Positions 56,542-64,000 of a stretch of DNA of 64,000 nucleotides are shown one piece after another (positions within the stretch are counted from its first letter, which is position 1; every line of letters begins with the position of its first letter). Source of the stretch: Neoalteromonas arenosi (GTDB lineage Bacteria > Pseudomonadota > Gammaproteobacteria > Enterobacterales > Alteromonadaceae); contig NZ_JAUCBP010000007.1 in NCBI RefSeq assembly GCF_030362855.1, forward strand, positions 1,077,245 through 1,141,244, written 5' to 3'. Made by a program: the position numbers and the translations under genes. A model generated the notes under the pieces. It made no database searches. It was not told where the DNA came from and saw only the letters and a program-made list of their open reading frames with translations.

Positions 56542-57825
56542 ATGCAATCTTCAACGTCGCGTTTTTTCATTTTCGCTGTTTTCTTGTTCAGTTCATTAGA
56601 ACTAAACGCCAAAACGATTATCAAAGCCGATGCTCTGGTCGATGTTGAAACCGGCCAGCTAATCAAAAATCCTGTGGTTATTATCGAAGGCAACCGCATT
56701 AGCCAGGTTAATAGTGGCTCAGCGGCTAATGTGCAGTTAGACGATACGGTTATAGACCTTTCCGGGCATACTTTGCTTCCTGGTTTTATGGATATGCACG
56801 TGCACTTAACCAGTGATGCGACTGTGCATGGCTATCGACGCCTCGCCGTTTCAGTCCCACGGGCTACGATTAGCGGCGTAAAGCATGCTGAAACAACGCT
56901 TCTCGCGGGGTTTACTACAGTTCGTAATGTTGGTGCGCCTGGATATACTGATGTCGCCCTGCGTGATGCGATTAACGATGGTGATGTTATTGGCCCCCGC
57001 ATGTTTGTTTCTGGCCCCTCCATTGGGGTTACAGGAGGCCATTGCGATAATAATTTATTGACCGCTATGTATGGCGTTAAATCCCGAGGAGTCGCCGATG
57101 GTCCATGGGCAGTAAGAGAAAAAGTTCGCGAAAATATTAAGTATGGCGCGACGGTTATTAAATACTGCGCAACCGGTGGAGTACTGTCAAAAGGCACCAA
57201 GGTGGGTGTTCAACAATACACCTTCGAGGAAATGCAAGCATTGGTTGAAGAAGCGCACATGCGTGGCCTTACAGTGGCGACACATGCGCATGGTACCGAA
57301 GGAATAAAAACCGCTATTCGCGCTGGTGTCGATTCAGTTGAGCATGTCAGTTTGCTTGACGATGAAGGGATTGCACTAGCACTAGAGCACGGAACCTATT
57401 TCTCAATGGACATTTATGTCACAGAGTACATCCTAGGTGAAGGTGCCAAACAAGGTATTTTAGAAGAGAGTCTGGCAAAAGAGCGTATCGTCGGCCAACA
57501 ACAGCGCGATAGCTTTACGCGCGCGCTCAACGCTGGGGTGAAAATGGTATTTGGATCAGACGCTGGGGTTTATCCTCACGGCGATAATCCGAAACAATTT
57601 GCGCGCTTGGTCCGCTTCGGAATGACTCCAATGCAAGCGATCCAAACTGCCACAATCCATCCAGCAACATTGCTCAAACAAGAGGCTGAACTTGGCAGTA
57701 TCAGTACAGGGAAATTAGCCGATATTGTTGCCGTAAAAGGCAATCCTTTAGACAATATAGAATTACTTGAACAAGTGACGTTCGTTATGAAAGACGGCGA
57801 AGTGTATAAGCATACTGAGCAATAG
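56542..57825 (+). CDS. secreted amidohydrolase, prolidase-like
   Basis: The protein has 427 residues with a signal peptide (~1-23, LNA-K). Metal motifs: H-x-H in MDMHVHLTSD, Lys in VIKYCATGG, His in THAHGTEG, His in VEHVSLLDD, and catalytic Asp in VFGSDAGVYPHGD. The last motif and the segment ISTGKLADIVAVKGNPLDNI are typical of zinc-dependent Xaa-Arg/Lys/Pro dipeptidases of the amidohydrolase superfamily. Likely periplasmic peptide turnover. Related in family to, but distinct from, the enzyme at 41557; the downstream gene follows within nine bases. Confidence 0.88.
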   Translation: MQSSTSRFFIFAVFLFSSLELNAKTIIKADALVDVETGQLIKNPVVIIEGNRISQVNSGSAANVQLDDTVIDLSGHTLLPGFMDMHVHLTSDATVHGYRRLAVSVPRATISGVKHAETTLLAGFTTVRNVGAPGYTDVALRDAINDGDVIGPRMFVSGPSIGVTGGHCDNNLLTAMYGVKSRGVADGPWAVREKVRENIKYGATVIKYCATGGVLSKGTKVGVQQYTFEEMQALVEEAHMRGLTVATHAHGTEGIKTAIRAGVDSVEHVSLLDDEGIALALEHGTYFSMDIYVTEYILGEGAKQGILEESLAKERIVGQQQRDSFTRALNAGVKMVFGSDAGVYPHGDNPKQFARLVRFGMTPMQAIQTATIHPATLLKQEAELGSISTGKLADIVAVKGNPLDNIELLEQVTFVMKDGEVYKHTEQ

Positions 57826-57833
57826 CAAAAACA

Positions 57834-59492
57834 ATGGCATTTTTGAATCAGTTAACAACCAAAAACCTGCGCGGTGATTTATTAGGTGGCGTGACCGCTG
57901 CTATTGTGTCATTGCCTTTGGCCCTGACCTTCGGTGTAGCATCGGGTGCAGGTGCTGAAGCCGGTATCTACGGTGCTATTTTGGTCGGCTTATTTGCCGC
58001 GTTGTTTGGTGGCACCCCCACGCTCATCTCCGAGCCTACCGGCCCGATGACCGTTGTAATGGCAGCTGTGGTTACGACCATGATTGCCAACAATCCTGAA
58101 AACGGCATGGCAATGGCGTTCACGGTCGTCATTATGGCAGGGATGTTCCAAATTGCCTTCGGTTTGTTAAAACTGGGGAAATATATAACCCTCATGCCCT
58201 ACAGCGTTATATCCGGTTTCATGTCGGGTATCGGCTGTATTTTAATCATTATTCAATTCGCGCCTTTAATTGGCCAAAGTGCACCGCCAGGCGGTGTCAC
58301 GGGTACGCTCAGTGCCTTACCAACACTGCTGAGCAATATTCAGCTCAGTGAGCTGGTATTAGCGACCTTAACCATTTTAATCTTGTTTTTTACACCACCG
58401 CGTTTGAAGAAAGTGGTACCTCCACAACTATATGCGCTAGTCATTGTGTCTTTGATTTCAGTGATACTGTTTGACTTTGACGATATTCAGCGCATTGGCG
58501 AAATCAATGCATCATTACCTTCCTTGGTGTTGCCACACTTTACCGCGGCGCAGTTCCAAACCATGATAGCTGATGCCATGGTACTTGGTATGCTAGGTTG
58601 TATTGATTCAATGTTGACGTCTGTCATTGCCGATAACCTAACGCGCTCAGAGCACAAATCTGACAAAGAACTGATTGGTCAGGGCATGGGTAATATCGCA
58701 TCGGGTCTTTTTGGTGGTTTACCGGGAGCAGGTGCAACCATGGGCACGGTGGTTAATATTCAAAGTGGCGCGCGAACACCTTTATCTGGCGTGATCCGTG
58801 TTGTTGTTCTATTTATTGCAGTGTTCGGAGCTGCATCACTCATTGAGAATATCCCGCTCGCGGTATTGGCCGGTATTGCGGTTAAAGTGGGTGTGGATAT
58901 TTTAGATTGGAGCTTCTTAAAACGTGCGCATCGCGTTTCATTCCACTCGACCCTGATCATGTACGGCGTGATGCTGTTAACCGTATTTGTCGACTTAATC
59001 GTAGCCGTTGGTATCGGAGTCTTTGTAGCCAACGTCATTACGATAGAAAAGCTCAGTGCCAGCCAATCAAAGAATATCCGAGCCATCAGTGACCTAGATG
59101 ATAAACTGCCCCTAACAAGAGAGCAGAAGCGGCTACTCAACCTTGGCGAAGGCCGTATTTTATTTTTCTACTTAAGCGGCGCAATGATCTTTGGTGTATC
59201 AAAAGCCCTCGCTCGCGAACGTGCAACTATTGCAGACCACGAAGTAGTGATTATCGACCTCAGTGACGTGTCAATGCTCGATGATACGATCTCGCTTTCA
59301 ATTGAAAACGTCGTGCGTGAGGCGCGTGAGTTAGACAAAGCTGTCTACTTGGTGATGAAAACCGCAGCTGCGGCCGAAAAATTGAAGCGTTTAGGCGTTG
59401 AAGAACTGCTCGGCGACGATGCATTTGTATCTGATCGTACAGTTGCACTTGAGAGTGCTATAAAACATCTCGATCGCGGCGCCACCGCATAA
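57834..59492 (+). CDS. SulP-family anion transporter with STAS domain
   Basis: The protein has 552 residues: an N-terminal SulP transmembrane domain (~1-400) with signatures DLLGGVTAAIVSLPLALTFGVASG and EPTGPMTVVMAAVV, and a C-terminal STAS domain (~430-550; VIIDLSDVSMLDDTISLSIENVV). SulP proteins carry sulfate, bicarbonate or other anions with sodium or protons; the substrate is not readable. It is co-directional with the amidohydrolase gene, nine bases apart, so the two may be co-transcribed. Confidence 0.93.
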   Translation: MAFLNQLTTKNLRGDLLGGVTAAIVSLPLALTFGVASGAGAEAGIYGAILVGLFAALFGGTPTLISEPTGPMTVVMAAVVTTMIANNPENGMAMAFTVVIMAGMFQIAFGLLKLGKYITLMPYSVISGFMSGIGCILIIIQFAPLIGQSAPPGGVTGTLSALPTLLSNIQLSELVLATLTILILFFTPPRLKKVVPPQLYALVIVSLISVILFDFDDIQRIGEINASLPSLVLPHFTAAQFQTMIADAMVLGMLGCIDSMLTSVIADNLTRSEHKSDKELIGQGMGNIASGLFGGLPGAGATMGTVVNIQSGARTPLSGVIRVVVLFIAVFGAASLIENIPLAVLAGIAVKVGVDILDWSFLKRAHRVSFHSTLIMYGVMLLTVFVDLIVAVGIGVFVANVITIEKLSASQSKNIRAISDLDDKLPLTREQKRLLNLGEGRILFFYLSGAMIFGVSKALARERATIADHEVVIIDLSDVSMLDDTISLSIENVVREARELDKAVYLVMKTAAAAEKLKRLGVEELLGDDAFVSDRTVALESAIKHLDRGATA

Positions 59493-59508
59493 AGCAGCGA
59501 TAAATTCA

Positions 59509-59524
59509 GGTATTGCGTAATACC
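59509..59524 (+). terminator. weak hairpin after the SulP gene
   Basis: GGTATT/AATACC with a GCGT loop, ~17 bases after the stop, lacks a T-run. It could be a weak terminator or stabilising 3' structure before cdd. Confidence 0.3.
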
Positions 59525-59575
59525 CATTTGCTGTTTATGCTTCGTCGTCCTTGATCATTTTCTGTAAGGTAATCA

Positions 59576-59992
59576 ATGACAATTCAGGTCACTCCCGAAG
59601 TTCAAGCCGCCTATAACAAATCGCTTGATACCAGAGCCAATGCGTATGCCCCCTACTCTAAATTTCAAGTTGGCGCAGCTGTGAAGTTTAAGGATTTCGA
59701 CCAAGTGTTTTACGGGTGTAATGTCGAAAATGCCAGCTATGGCGCAACCATTTGCGCAGAACGCAATGCAATATGGGGAGCAGTAGCGAGCATAGGTAAA
59801 CAAAATCTTGAATATCTTATAGTTACCACTGATCAAGAAGAGCCCGCACCACCCTGTGCATTGTGTTTACAGGTGCTTTCAGAGTTTTACGACCCTGAAA
59901 TGCCGATTTACCTGGCCAACTTACAAGGTATACAAAGCCAGTTGCTGTTAAAAGATATCTTGCCTATTCCGTTTAATAGCTTCGAAGTCTAG
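59576..59992 (+). CDS. cdd: cytidine deaminase (short tetrameric type)
   Basis: The protein has 138 residues. The zinc site is CAERNAIW (catalytic Glu) and PPCALCLQVL, with FQVGAAV and the NVENASYGAT segment, all typical of the homotetrameric CDA. It converts cytidine to uridine. E. coli Cdd is longer (294), so this is the Gram-positive/eukaryotic-like short form. Strong AAGGTAATC at -8. Last clear core gene before the AT-rich right-hand region. Confidence 0.93.
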   Translation: MTIQVTPEVQAAYNKSLDTRANAYAPYSKFQVGAAVKFKDFDQVFYGCNVENASYGATICAERNAIWGAVASIGKQNLEYLIVTTDQEEPAPPCALCLQVLSEFYDPEMPIYLANLQGIQSQLLLKDILPIPFNSFEV

Positions 59993-60445
59993 TAACAATC
60001 CTTAGACCACTTTCTGAAAATAACGTGTTTAATTTACTTCAGTTCTACGGCTGGGAAATTAAAGGTTATCGATTGGCGTAGGATCTACTTTTAACAGCTA
60101 AGTTTTTTCAACTGCTTAGTAGGTAAAGCAGCCGTTTAGCACATTGGATACCCAAAGGCCGGATAGGATGATTTGGAGACATTGAAAAAGCTATTATTTC
60201 GCTAGTCCAAGAATCAAACACAAAAAGACTTATACATACATAGACTAATAGTGTATTGTTCTTTTGCTTTAGAATTTTAGAGCTTTATCTGCTACTGCAC
60301 TTTGCATCTCTTTTTCTTCTTTTATTAATTTAGGTCGAACTTGTATTTTCATTTGCTCTACTGGTTAATGTTGTACTTGTTTTTATCTAAAGCTTTATCG
60401 GTGGTACGCCACCAAAATATGCGATTAATAAAAGGTTTCAAAAAT
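59993..60445 (+). promoter_or_regulatory. long AT-rich leader region before the cold-shock gene
   Basis: No coding frame is convincing in these ~450 bases. Cold-shock genes usually have 5' UTRs of 100-250 bases that act as temperature-sensing RNA. A GGTGG/CCACC hairpin (60400-60413) lies 30 bases before the start codon, and T/A-rich tracts surround it. The E. coli cold-box consensus was not found. The promoter was not identified with confidence. Confidence 0.4.
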
Positions 60446-60658
60446 ATGTCTAATTCTGTAAATGGCGTCGTTAAGTGGTTTAATGAAGATAAAGGTTTTG
60501 GTTTTTTAACACCAAGCGAAGGTGGTAAAGACGTTTTTGTTCATTTTCGCTCAATCGTATCTGGAGGCTATAAGTCCTTGACTGAAGGGCAGGAAGTTAG
60601 CTTCACTATTGAGCAAAGCCAAAAAGGACCTCAAGCGGCTAATGTTATAGCTGTCTAA
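60446..60658 (+). CDS. cold-shock protein, CspA family
   Basis: This 70-residue single cold-shock domain protein starts at ATG 60446 (AAGG ~10 bases upstream); an in-frame upstream codon at 60341 adds a non-homologous extension. RNP1 is KGFGFLTP and RNP2 is VFVHF, with the starting [13 protein letters not shown] motif. It binds single-stranded nucleic acid as an RNA chaperone. The long upstream leader agrees with cold-inducible regulation, but which Csp paralogue this is cannot be told. Confidence 0.93.
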   Translation: MSNSVNGVVKWFNEDKGFGFLTPSEGGKDVFVHFRSIVSGGYKSLTEGQEVSFTIEQSQKGPQAANVIAV

Positions 60659-60673
60659 GCGACTGGGTGCTCT

Positions 60674-60699
60674 AAAGGCTGGCTCTGACTGGCCTTTTT
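60674..60699 (+). terminator. intrinsic terminator of the cold-shock gene
   Basis: AAAGGCTGG pairs with CTGGCCTTT (nine pairs including two G-U, loop CTCTGA), followed by T residues, 16 bases after the stop. Confidence 0.8.
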
Positions 60700-60783
60700 C
60701 TTACTGTAATACTCTCTCCTTGAATTAATCGTCAGTTTATTGTCTTACTGTTCCTTTTCTCAATTTTAATAAGTTTTTAACAT

Positions 60784-60966
60784 ATGATTTATACATATAA
60801 TGGCAACGGCATTAATGCACAGCCACCAATTTCCACTATATCTGTCAATAAGCTCAGTGTTGTTTTTAAAGATAACCAAAAGCTAAAAAACATTAGCTTC
60901 CATAGCGCTAGTGAAAAAAAGAAGTTCTTAAATTGGCTAGTCACAATTCAAGTTGTAATGGCCTGA
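60784..60966 (+). CDS. possible small protein, 60 residues
   Basis: A frame of 60 codons begins with ATG after a T-rich stretch, without a clear ribosome site. The product is lysine-rich and shows VVFKDNQKLKNISFHSASEKKKFLNWL, resembling a small beta-strand plus helix unit. No family is recognised. Its place after the csp terminator and its AT-rich codons make it a weak candidate gene. Confidence 0.35.
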   Translation: MIYTYNGNGINAQPPISTISVNKLSVVFKDNQKLKNISFHSASEKKKFLNWLVTIQVVMA

Positions 60967-61337
60967 TAACACATTTATTTAAAACGAAGTTTTCGTTGAT
61001 TTCATTGTTCAATGCCCATGCAAAAATTATCTGGCGTAACTCTTTACTAAAAAGTTTTATTCAAAATGATATAGAGGGCTGTTTGAACCAAATGTCTTAA
61101 CCCTGAACTTCAGTTCCTTGTCTATTGTTGCCAAACGAGACCATTCTTCAGCTGCGTCGTATTGCCGACGTTGGGGCATTAACTACTAGATGACAACAAT
61201 GAGCGAGTTGCAGTCGAATTCACCTGAACAAATTTAATTCCTTATTTATCGGGGGAGTCAGACAAGAGCATTTAATCTATTTGATAGTTAACGAAGTACA
61301 AAACCTACATAAAGTAAATAAAGCTGATTAGGAACCT
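60967..61337. other. gene-free AT-rich stretch
   Basis: No frame of convincing length or start is present on either strand. A short run (61120-61200) looks less AT-rich, but I could not assign it to any gene remnant. Confidence 0.4.
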
Positions 61338-61832
61338 ATGGCTGCTCCATTCTGCATTTCCACTTCAGAAAACTTCATTAAAGTGAAGTTTACAGAATCG
61401 TTCCACCATACTCGGCACTACAGGGGCCTTATCAATGGGATTGTAAGTGTTGTTGATAACAACATACACGTACCTCGCTGGGCATTACTTGTTGACTGGG
61501 GCGACTGGTTTATTCAAATTCCAGAAGAAGAGAAACTCTGTATGCGTTTTTTGAAAGAGTATCAGGAATTAGGGTTGGCTTACCTAGTGAATATCACGCC
61601 TAAACATCCAATCGTAGACTGGCAAATGGAAAAAATCACTGACTCAAATCCGGAGTTGGAAATAGTGACAACGGACGACGTAAAAGTCGGAGAATACTGG
61701 CTGGAAACGAAAGGAATTAAGTTATTGACGTTCCTAGAAAATGTTAATGAGACTTGGTTTAACAAATCAGCTTCATTTACACACCTGATAAAGAAATATG
61801 GTGTGTCAGACGAACAGTTCGACTCACACTAA
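61338..61832 (+). CDS. unrecognised 164-residue protein
   Basis: Start ATG with AGGAA five bases upstream. The product is soluble, rich in aromatic residues, with alternating strand/helix patterns: FIKVKFTES, a WALLVDWGDWFIQIP core, an acidic helix KLCMRFLKEYQELG, LAYLVNIT, then LEIVTTDDVKVGEYWLETKGI. This order resembles STAS/SpoIIAA-like small domains, but the similarity is inferred from pattern alone. No partner is adjacent. It appears to be an accessory gene. Confidence 0.6.
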   Translation: MAAPFCISTSENFIKVKFTESFHHTRHYRGLINGIVSVVDNNIHVPRWALLVDWGDWFIQIPEEEKLCMRFLKEYQELGLAYLVNITPKHPIVDWQMEKITDSNPELEIVTTDDVKVGEYWLETKGIKLLTFLENVNETWFNKSASFTHLIKKYGVSDEQFDSH

Positions 61833-62134
61833 CATTTACGATTATTGATTGTTTAAAGTAACCTGATTGTCTATTTGAGCCTCTGGAAGAAGGATGTGGA
61901 GCAACAAAGTACGTATAGCCGCCGTTGGTGTATTGACAAGTTACATAATGAAGAGCTCATTTCTGTTGTTCCAATACTGAATAAACAATAAAAATTATAC
62001 TAACAGCCAAAACACAATTAAAACTAATATCTAGTAGCACTTTTTGATCAGCCAAATTACAAAAATCACACTAACCATATTGATTGGAACTTTGCTCAAA
62101 ACCAGCTCCGTAATGCCTTTAGAATGCACTATGT
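61833..62134. other. gene-free stretch between convergent genes
   Basis: These ~300 bases are AT-rich and hold no frame with a plausible start and length. No clear terminator hairpin with a T-run was seen for either convergent gene. Confidence 0.4.
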
Positions 62135-63046
62135 CTAATAATTTTTAATGTGGAGCTTAGCATTGCCGAAGTCCACAATACTATTTAATTGAATCAGCTG
62201 TTGATTGCCTAAAATACCAATTAACTGTGGTTCACCATCAACATTCACGGCATTCATTAATGCAGTAAAGTCTGAAGTAAAAAAATCACCCTTAAGCGTT
62301 ACGCTACCAAGACTAATTTCCCCGTTCTTATAAACTTTCATTGGCAGCTCAACTCCCTCGTCGATAACACTTTTTGCCGAAGGATGGTTCTCTAATTTAA
62401 ACCCGAACTGTGTTAATGTTGATTGGTCTAAAACGGTTTGAGAAGCGCCCGAATCAACAAGCAACCTGACATGGTTCTCGCTAAGCCTAATATCAATATA
62501 ATTAAACCCCATCTCTGACTGGTGAAGGCTGATTGTTTCGAACGCTGCACCATTTGATTCATCTAACAACGCCAGAACATCGGATGTATTTTCAGGAATA
62601 AGTAGTTGTGAGTTTTTCACATCCAGCAAAGCTTTCAATGTTTTCAGCGCGTCATATCCAACGATTCCCATTACCTTGGTTCCAAATTGGCCGGAAATGT
62701 TATTTGAATAAATTGTTTTAATATCAACCGGCTTTTTACCAATGGAGAATTTCGCTATTTCGACAGGGAATGTCTCAATTCTTCCCGTTTTGCTATCTCC
62801 GACACGGACACCATTAACTATTTCTTGGCCTTTACTTATTCCAAAAATACTTAGTTTGCTAGTGTCAATGACAGTGCCAGTTGCTCCAGAATCAAGAACG
62901 AATATCGCTTCAACACCATTGATAGAAGCTAGTATTTCAAAGTGGCCATCGCTTGTTTTGTTGAGAGGAACCTGTTGCATCTGCGCATGGGATAACAGTG
63001 AAAAGCTTGACCAAATGGTTAGCACAAAGAAAGAAAGTGTTTTCAT
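62135..63046 (-). CDS. secreted protein with two retropepsin-like aspartic lobes
   Basis: The protein has 303 residues with a signal peptide (~1-21, SHA-Q). Two catalytic-type motifs are present: LDSGATGTVID (Asp52) and VDSGASQTVLD (Asp198), 146 residues apart. Each is followed by a GIVGYDAL or GILGNQQL segment (~127-134 and ~278-285), the usual second hydrophobic-Gly element. This looks like a duplicated retropepsin unit in one chain, comparable in layout to pepsin-like bilobed enzymes. Start ATG with AAGGA eight bases upstream. The substrate is unknown. Confidence 0.8.
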   Translation of the reverse strand: MKTLSFFVLTIWSSFSLLSHAQMQQVPLNKTSDGHFEILASINGVEAIFVLDSGATGTVIDTSKLSIFGISKGQEIVNGVRVGDSKTGRIETFPVEIAKFSIGKKPVDIKTIYSNNISGQFGTKVMGIVGYDALKTLKALLDVKNSQLLIPENTSDVLALLDESNGAAFETISLHQSEMGFNYIDIRLSENHVRLLVDSGASQTVLDQSTLTQFGFKLENHPSAKSVIDEGVELPMKVYKNGEISLGSVTLKGDFFTSDFTALMNAVNVDGEPQLIGILGNQQLIQLNSIVDFGNAKLHIKNY

Positions 63047-63447
63047 ATCAAAATCCTTTTAAAATTTTCGAAGGGTTAAGACGTTTTTCCGTTGATTTAG
63101 TTCATTGTGATAAAAACATGTAGCGCATAAGTATCAGAACTTAAGATGATATGCTGTTTGTGCGAGCGACTACTTCGCCGATTTTGATCGTTCGCTTTCT
63201 CGAAATTCTGCTCATTGCCGAACGACCGCTCTTTGTCTCAAGGCGTCACTCATACTTAGGGGCAGAAGCGTATTGCTGCTAGAATCTACAGTCATTCATT
63301 ACATTCGCTTCTAACTTCCCTTTCTTTTTGCGAACGCTCAAATGTTGAACTTCGCTCCGTGAAGCTGTACTTTATCAGCTGTGATGTATTTATATGTGGT
63401 TATTGAACGCCATATCACTTACTTATTATATTGCATAGGAAAGTTAT
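63047..63447. other. gene-free stretch
   Basis: No coding frame is supported. The stretch includes several short inverted repeats around GAAC/GTTC and CTTC/GAAG words but no clear terminator, attC or inverted terminal repeat. The minus-strand promoter of the retropepsin gene should lie near 63050-63110. Confidence 0.4.
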
Positions 63448-63678
63448 ATGAGAATTGGATCTCAAACTCTCAAAGACCGATCAGATAGAGTGGAACCTCA
63501 AATTAGCAAATTTGGGTTTATCGCTTTGGGCATCCTTTTTTTCATTGCTATTTGTATATGCGCTTTACTCTATAAGTTTGACCCAACAGCATTCCCTCTT
63601 TGGAAAGTTGGTACTTCGCTTGCCTTGCCTCTTTCTTCAGCGCTCCTAATCTCGTACCACTATAAGCAGCGTAACTAA
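63448..63678 (+). CDS. small membrane protein, 76 residues
   Basis: ATG with AGGA eight bases upstream. A polar N-terminus (~1-23) is followed by two hydrophobic helices (IALGILFFIAICICALLYKF and VGTSLALPLSSALLISYHY). The cytoplasmic ends are charged. No family recognised. It is followed by a terminator-like hairpin. It lies just before the insertion-sequence end and may be an accessory gene. Confidence 0.55.
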   Translation: MRIGSQTLKDRSDRVEPQISKFGFIALGILFFIAICICALLYKFDPTAFPLWKVGTSLALPLSSALLISYHYKQRN

Positions 63679-63722
63679 AATATATAAAATCAATTAACGG
63701 CACTCGTAGTCGTTCGCTGGGA

Positions 63723-63753
63723 CGCAGTTACGTGTTCAACTGCGCCGTTTTTT
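63723..63753 (+). terminator. terminator after the 76-residue gene
   Basis: CGCAGTT/AACTGCG (7 bp, loop ACGTGTTC) is followed by CCG and six T residues. A wider imperfect repeat AACGGC/GCCGTT encloses it. It fits an intrinsic terminator better than an integron attC site, as the RYYYAAC/GTTRRRY ends are lacking. Confidence 0.6.
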
Positions 63754-63837
63754 GCACATGTTTTAAGCTTTATATTTGGAAGTTGACCGTCCGCTTTGTA
63801 AATACCCCATATCTAACACAGTTACTTCGTAGAATAT

Positions 63838-64000
63838 CTAGGCGGCATTTCTATACTCAATCGGTGTCATGTCGTTAAGTGAATCATGTGGCCGTTCGTT
63901 GTTGTAAAGCTCAATCCAATCTTGGGTTAGGCGCTTCACTTCGTTTAAATTATTGAATATGTAACAGTCCAATACATCGTCACGGTAAGTCCGGTTAAAC
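63838..64000 (-). mobile_element. IS3-family transposase, C-terminal end (cut by window)
   Basis: On the minus strand the frame from the right edge to the TAG at 63838 reads FNRTYRDDVLDCYIFNNLNE, then VKRLTQDWIELYNNERPHDS and LNDMTPIEYRNAA. This is the C-terminus of an IS3-family OrfB integrase-type transposase; the last catalytic Glu of the DDE triad would fall just beyond the window edge. The element therefore extends to the right. Its left inverted repeat should lie between 63754 and 63837, perhaps beginning TGACCGTCCGC near 63784, but it cannot be defined without the other end. Confidence 0.88.

Noticed and set aside
60341..60445. N-terminal extension of the cold-shock protein
   Set aside because: The added residues are hydrophobic and unrelated to cold-shock domains; the ATG at 60446 gives the normal 70-residue protein.
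63690..63755. Possible integron attC site
   Set aside because: An imperfect repeat AACGGC/GCCGTT is present, but the RYYYAAC and GTTRRRY core sites are absent, and no integrase is seen; the T6 tail fits a terminator.

Overview
The window looks like a stretch of chromosome from a marine gammaproteobacterium of the Alteromonadales/Vibrionales/Shewanella type. The evidence is gene content and order, not a database search. Neighbourhoods shared with Escherichia coli and its relatives include seqA-pgm, gcvA-ygdD-rlmM, hemA-prfA-prmC divergent from lolB-ispE-prs, and ubiF-miaB-ybeZ-ybeY-corC-lnt beside a Met/Leu/Gln tRNA cluster. Base composition is moderate in the core and visibly more AT-rich at both ends. 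No rRNA operon, CRISPR array, prophage or replication origin was seen.

Layout. Positions 1-1.4 kb hold an alpha/beta hydrolase cut by the window edge and a small secreted protein. A tRNA-Val(GAC) follows on the minus strand. From 2 to 8.6 kb there is a signalling block: a BarA-like tripartite hybrid kinase, a translationally coupled REC-GGDEF-EAL protein, and a convergent REC-GGDEF protein. From 8.7 to 13 kb a plus-strand run encodes a patatin-like hydrolase, an ACT protein, a degenerate EIIA-Glc-like protein, an ArsC-family reductase, DapE, an M15 peptidase and a 47-residue DUF2897 protein. From 13 to 22.3 kb the genes are on the minus strand: YghU, YbjQ, a HIT protein, AstE, an EAL protein, GlgP, Pgm and SeqA. 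A MoxR-DUF58-transglutaminase operon (22.4-26.4 kb) shares a bidirectional terminator with a stand-alone EF-G. Next come RlmM, YgdD, a hydrolase and GcvA, then KdsA, SirB2 and a degenerate HD-GYP regulator, then PrmC, PrfA and HemA.

From 38.4 kb the plus strand carries lolB-ispE-tRNA-Gln-prs, then, past a lipoprotein gene and a minus-strand secreted amidohydrolase, rplY-pth-ychF with a structured rplY leader. A solute-binding protein, a tRNA-Met/Leu/Gln/Gln cluster with a strong promoter and an AGCS symporter follow. Then come ubiF with a previously unlisted 58-residue membrane protein, an EamA transporter, and miaB-ybeZ-ybeY-corC-lnt. A second secreted amidohydrolase, a SulP transporter and cdd close the core.

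From about 60 kb to the right edge the sequence is gene-poor and AT-rich. It holds a cold-shock protein, three small unrecognised proteins, a secreted protein with two retropepsin-like lobes, and the C-terminal end of an IS3-family transposase. This looks like accessory DNA.

How the genes work together: most are housekeeping (translation and tRNA modification, envelope biogenesis through KdsA, LolB and Lnt, ubiquinone, haem, PRPP and lysine/peptidoglycan precursors). A recurring theme is c-di-GMP: four proteins with GGDEF, EAL or HD-GYP domains, three of them with receiver domains. I found no clear complete new system. The best leads are the ACT/EIIA-like pair without catalytic histidines, the probable CTG start of lnt, the two-lobed retropepsin, the tightly packed c-di-GMP phosphorelay, and two small proteins hidden at operon junctions.
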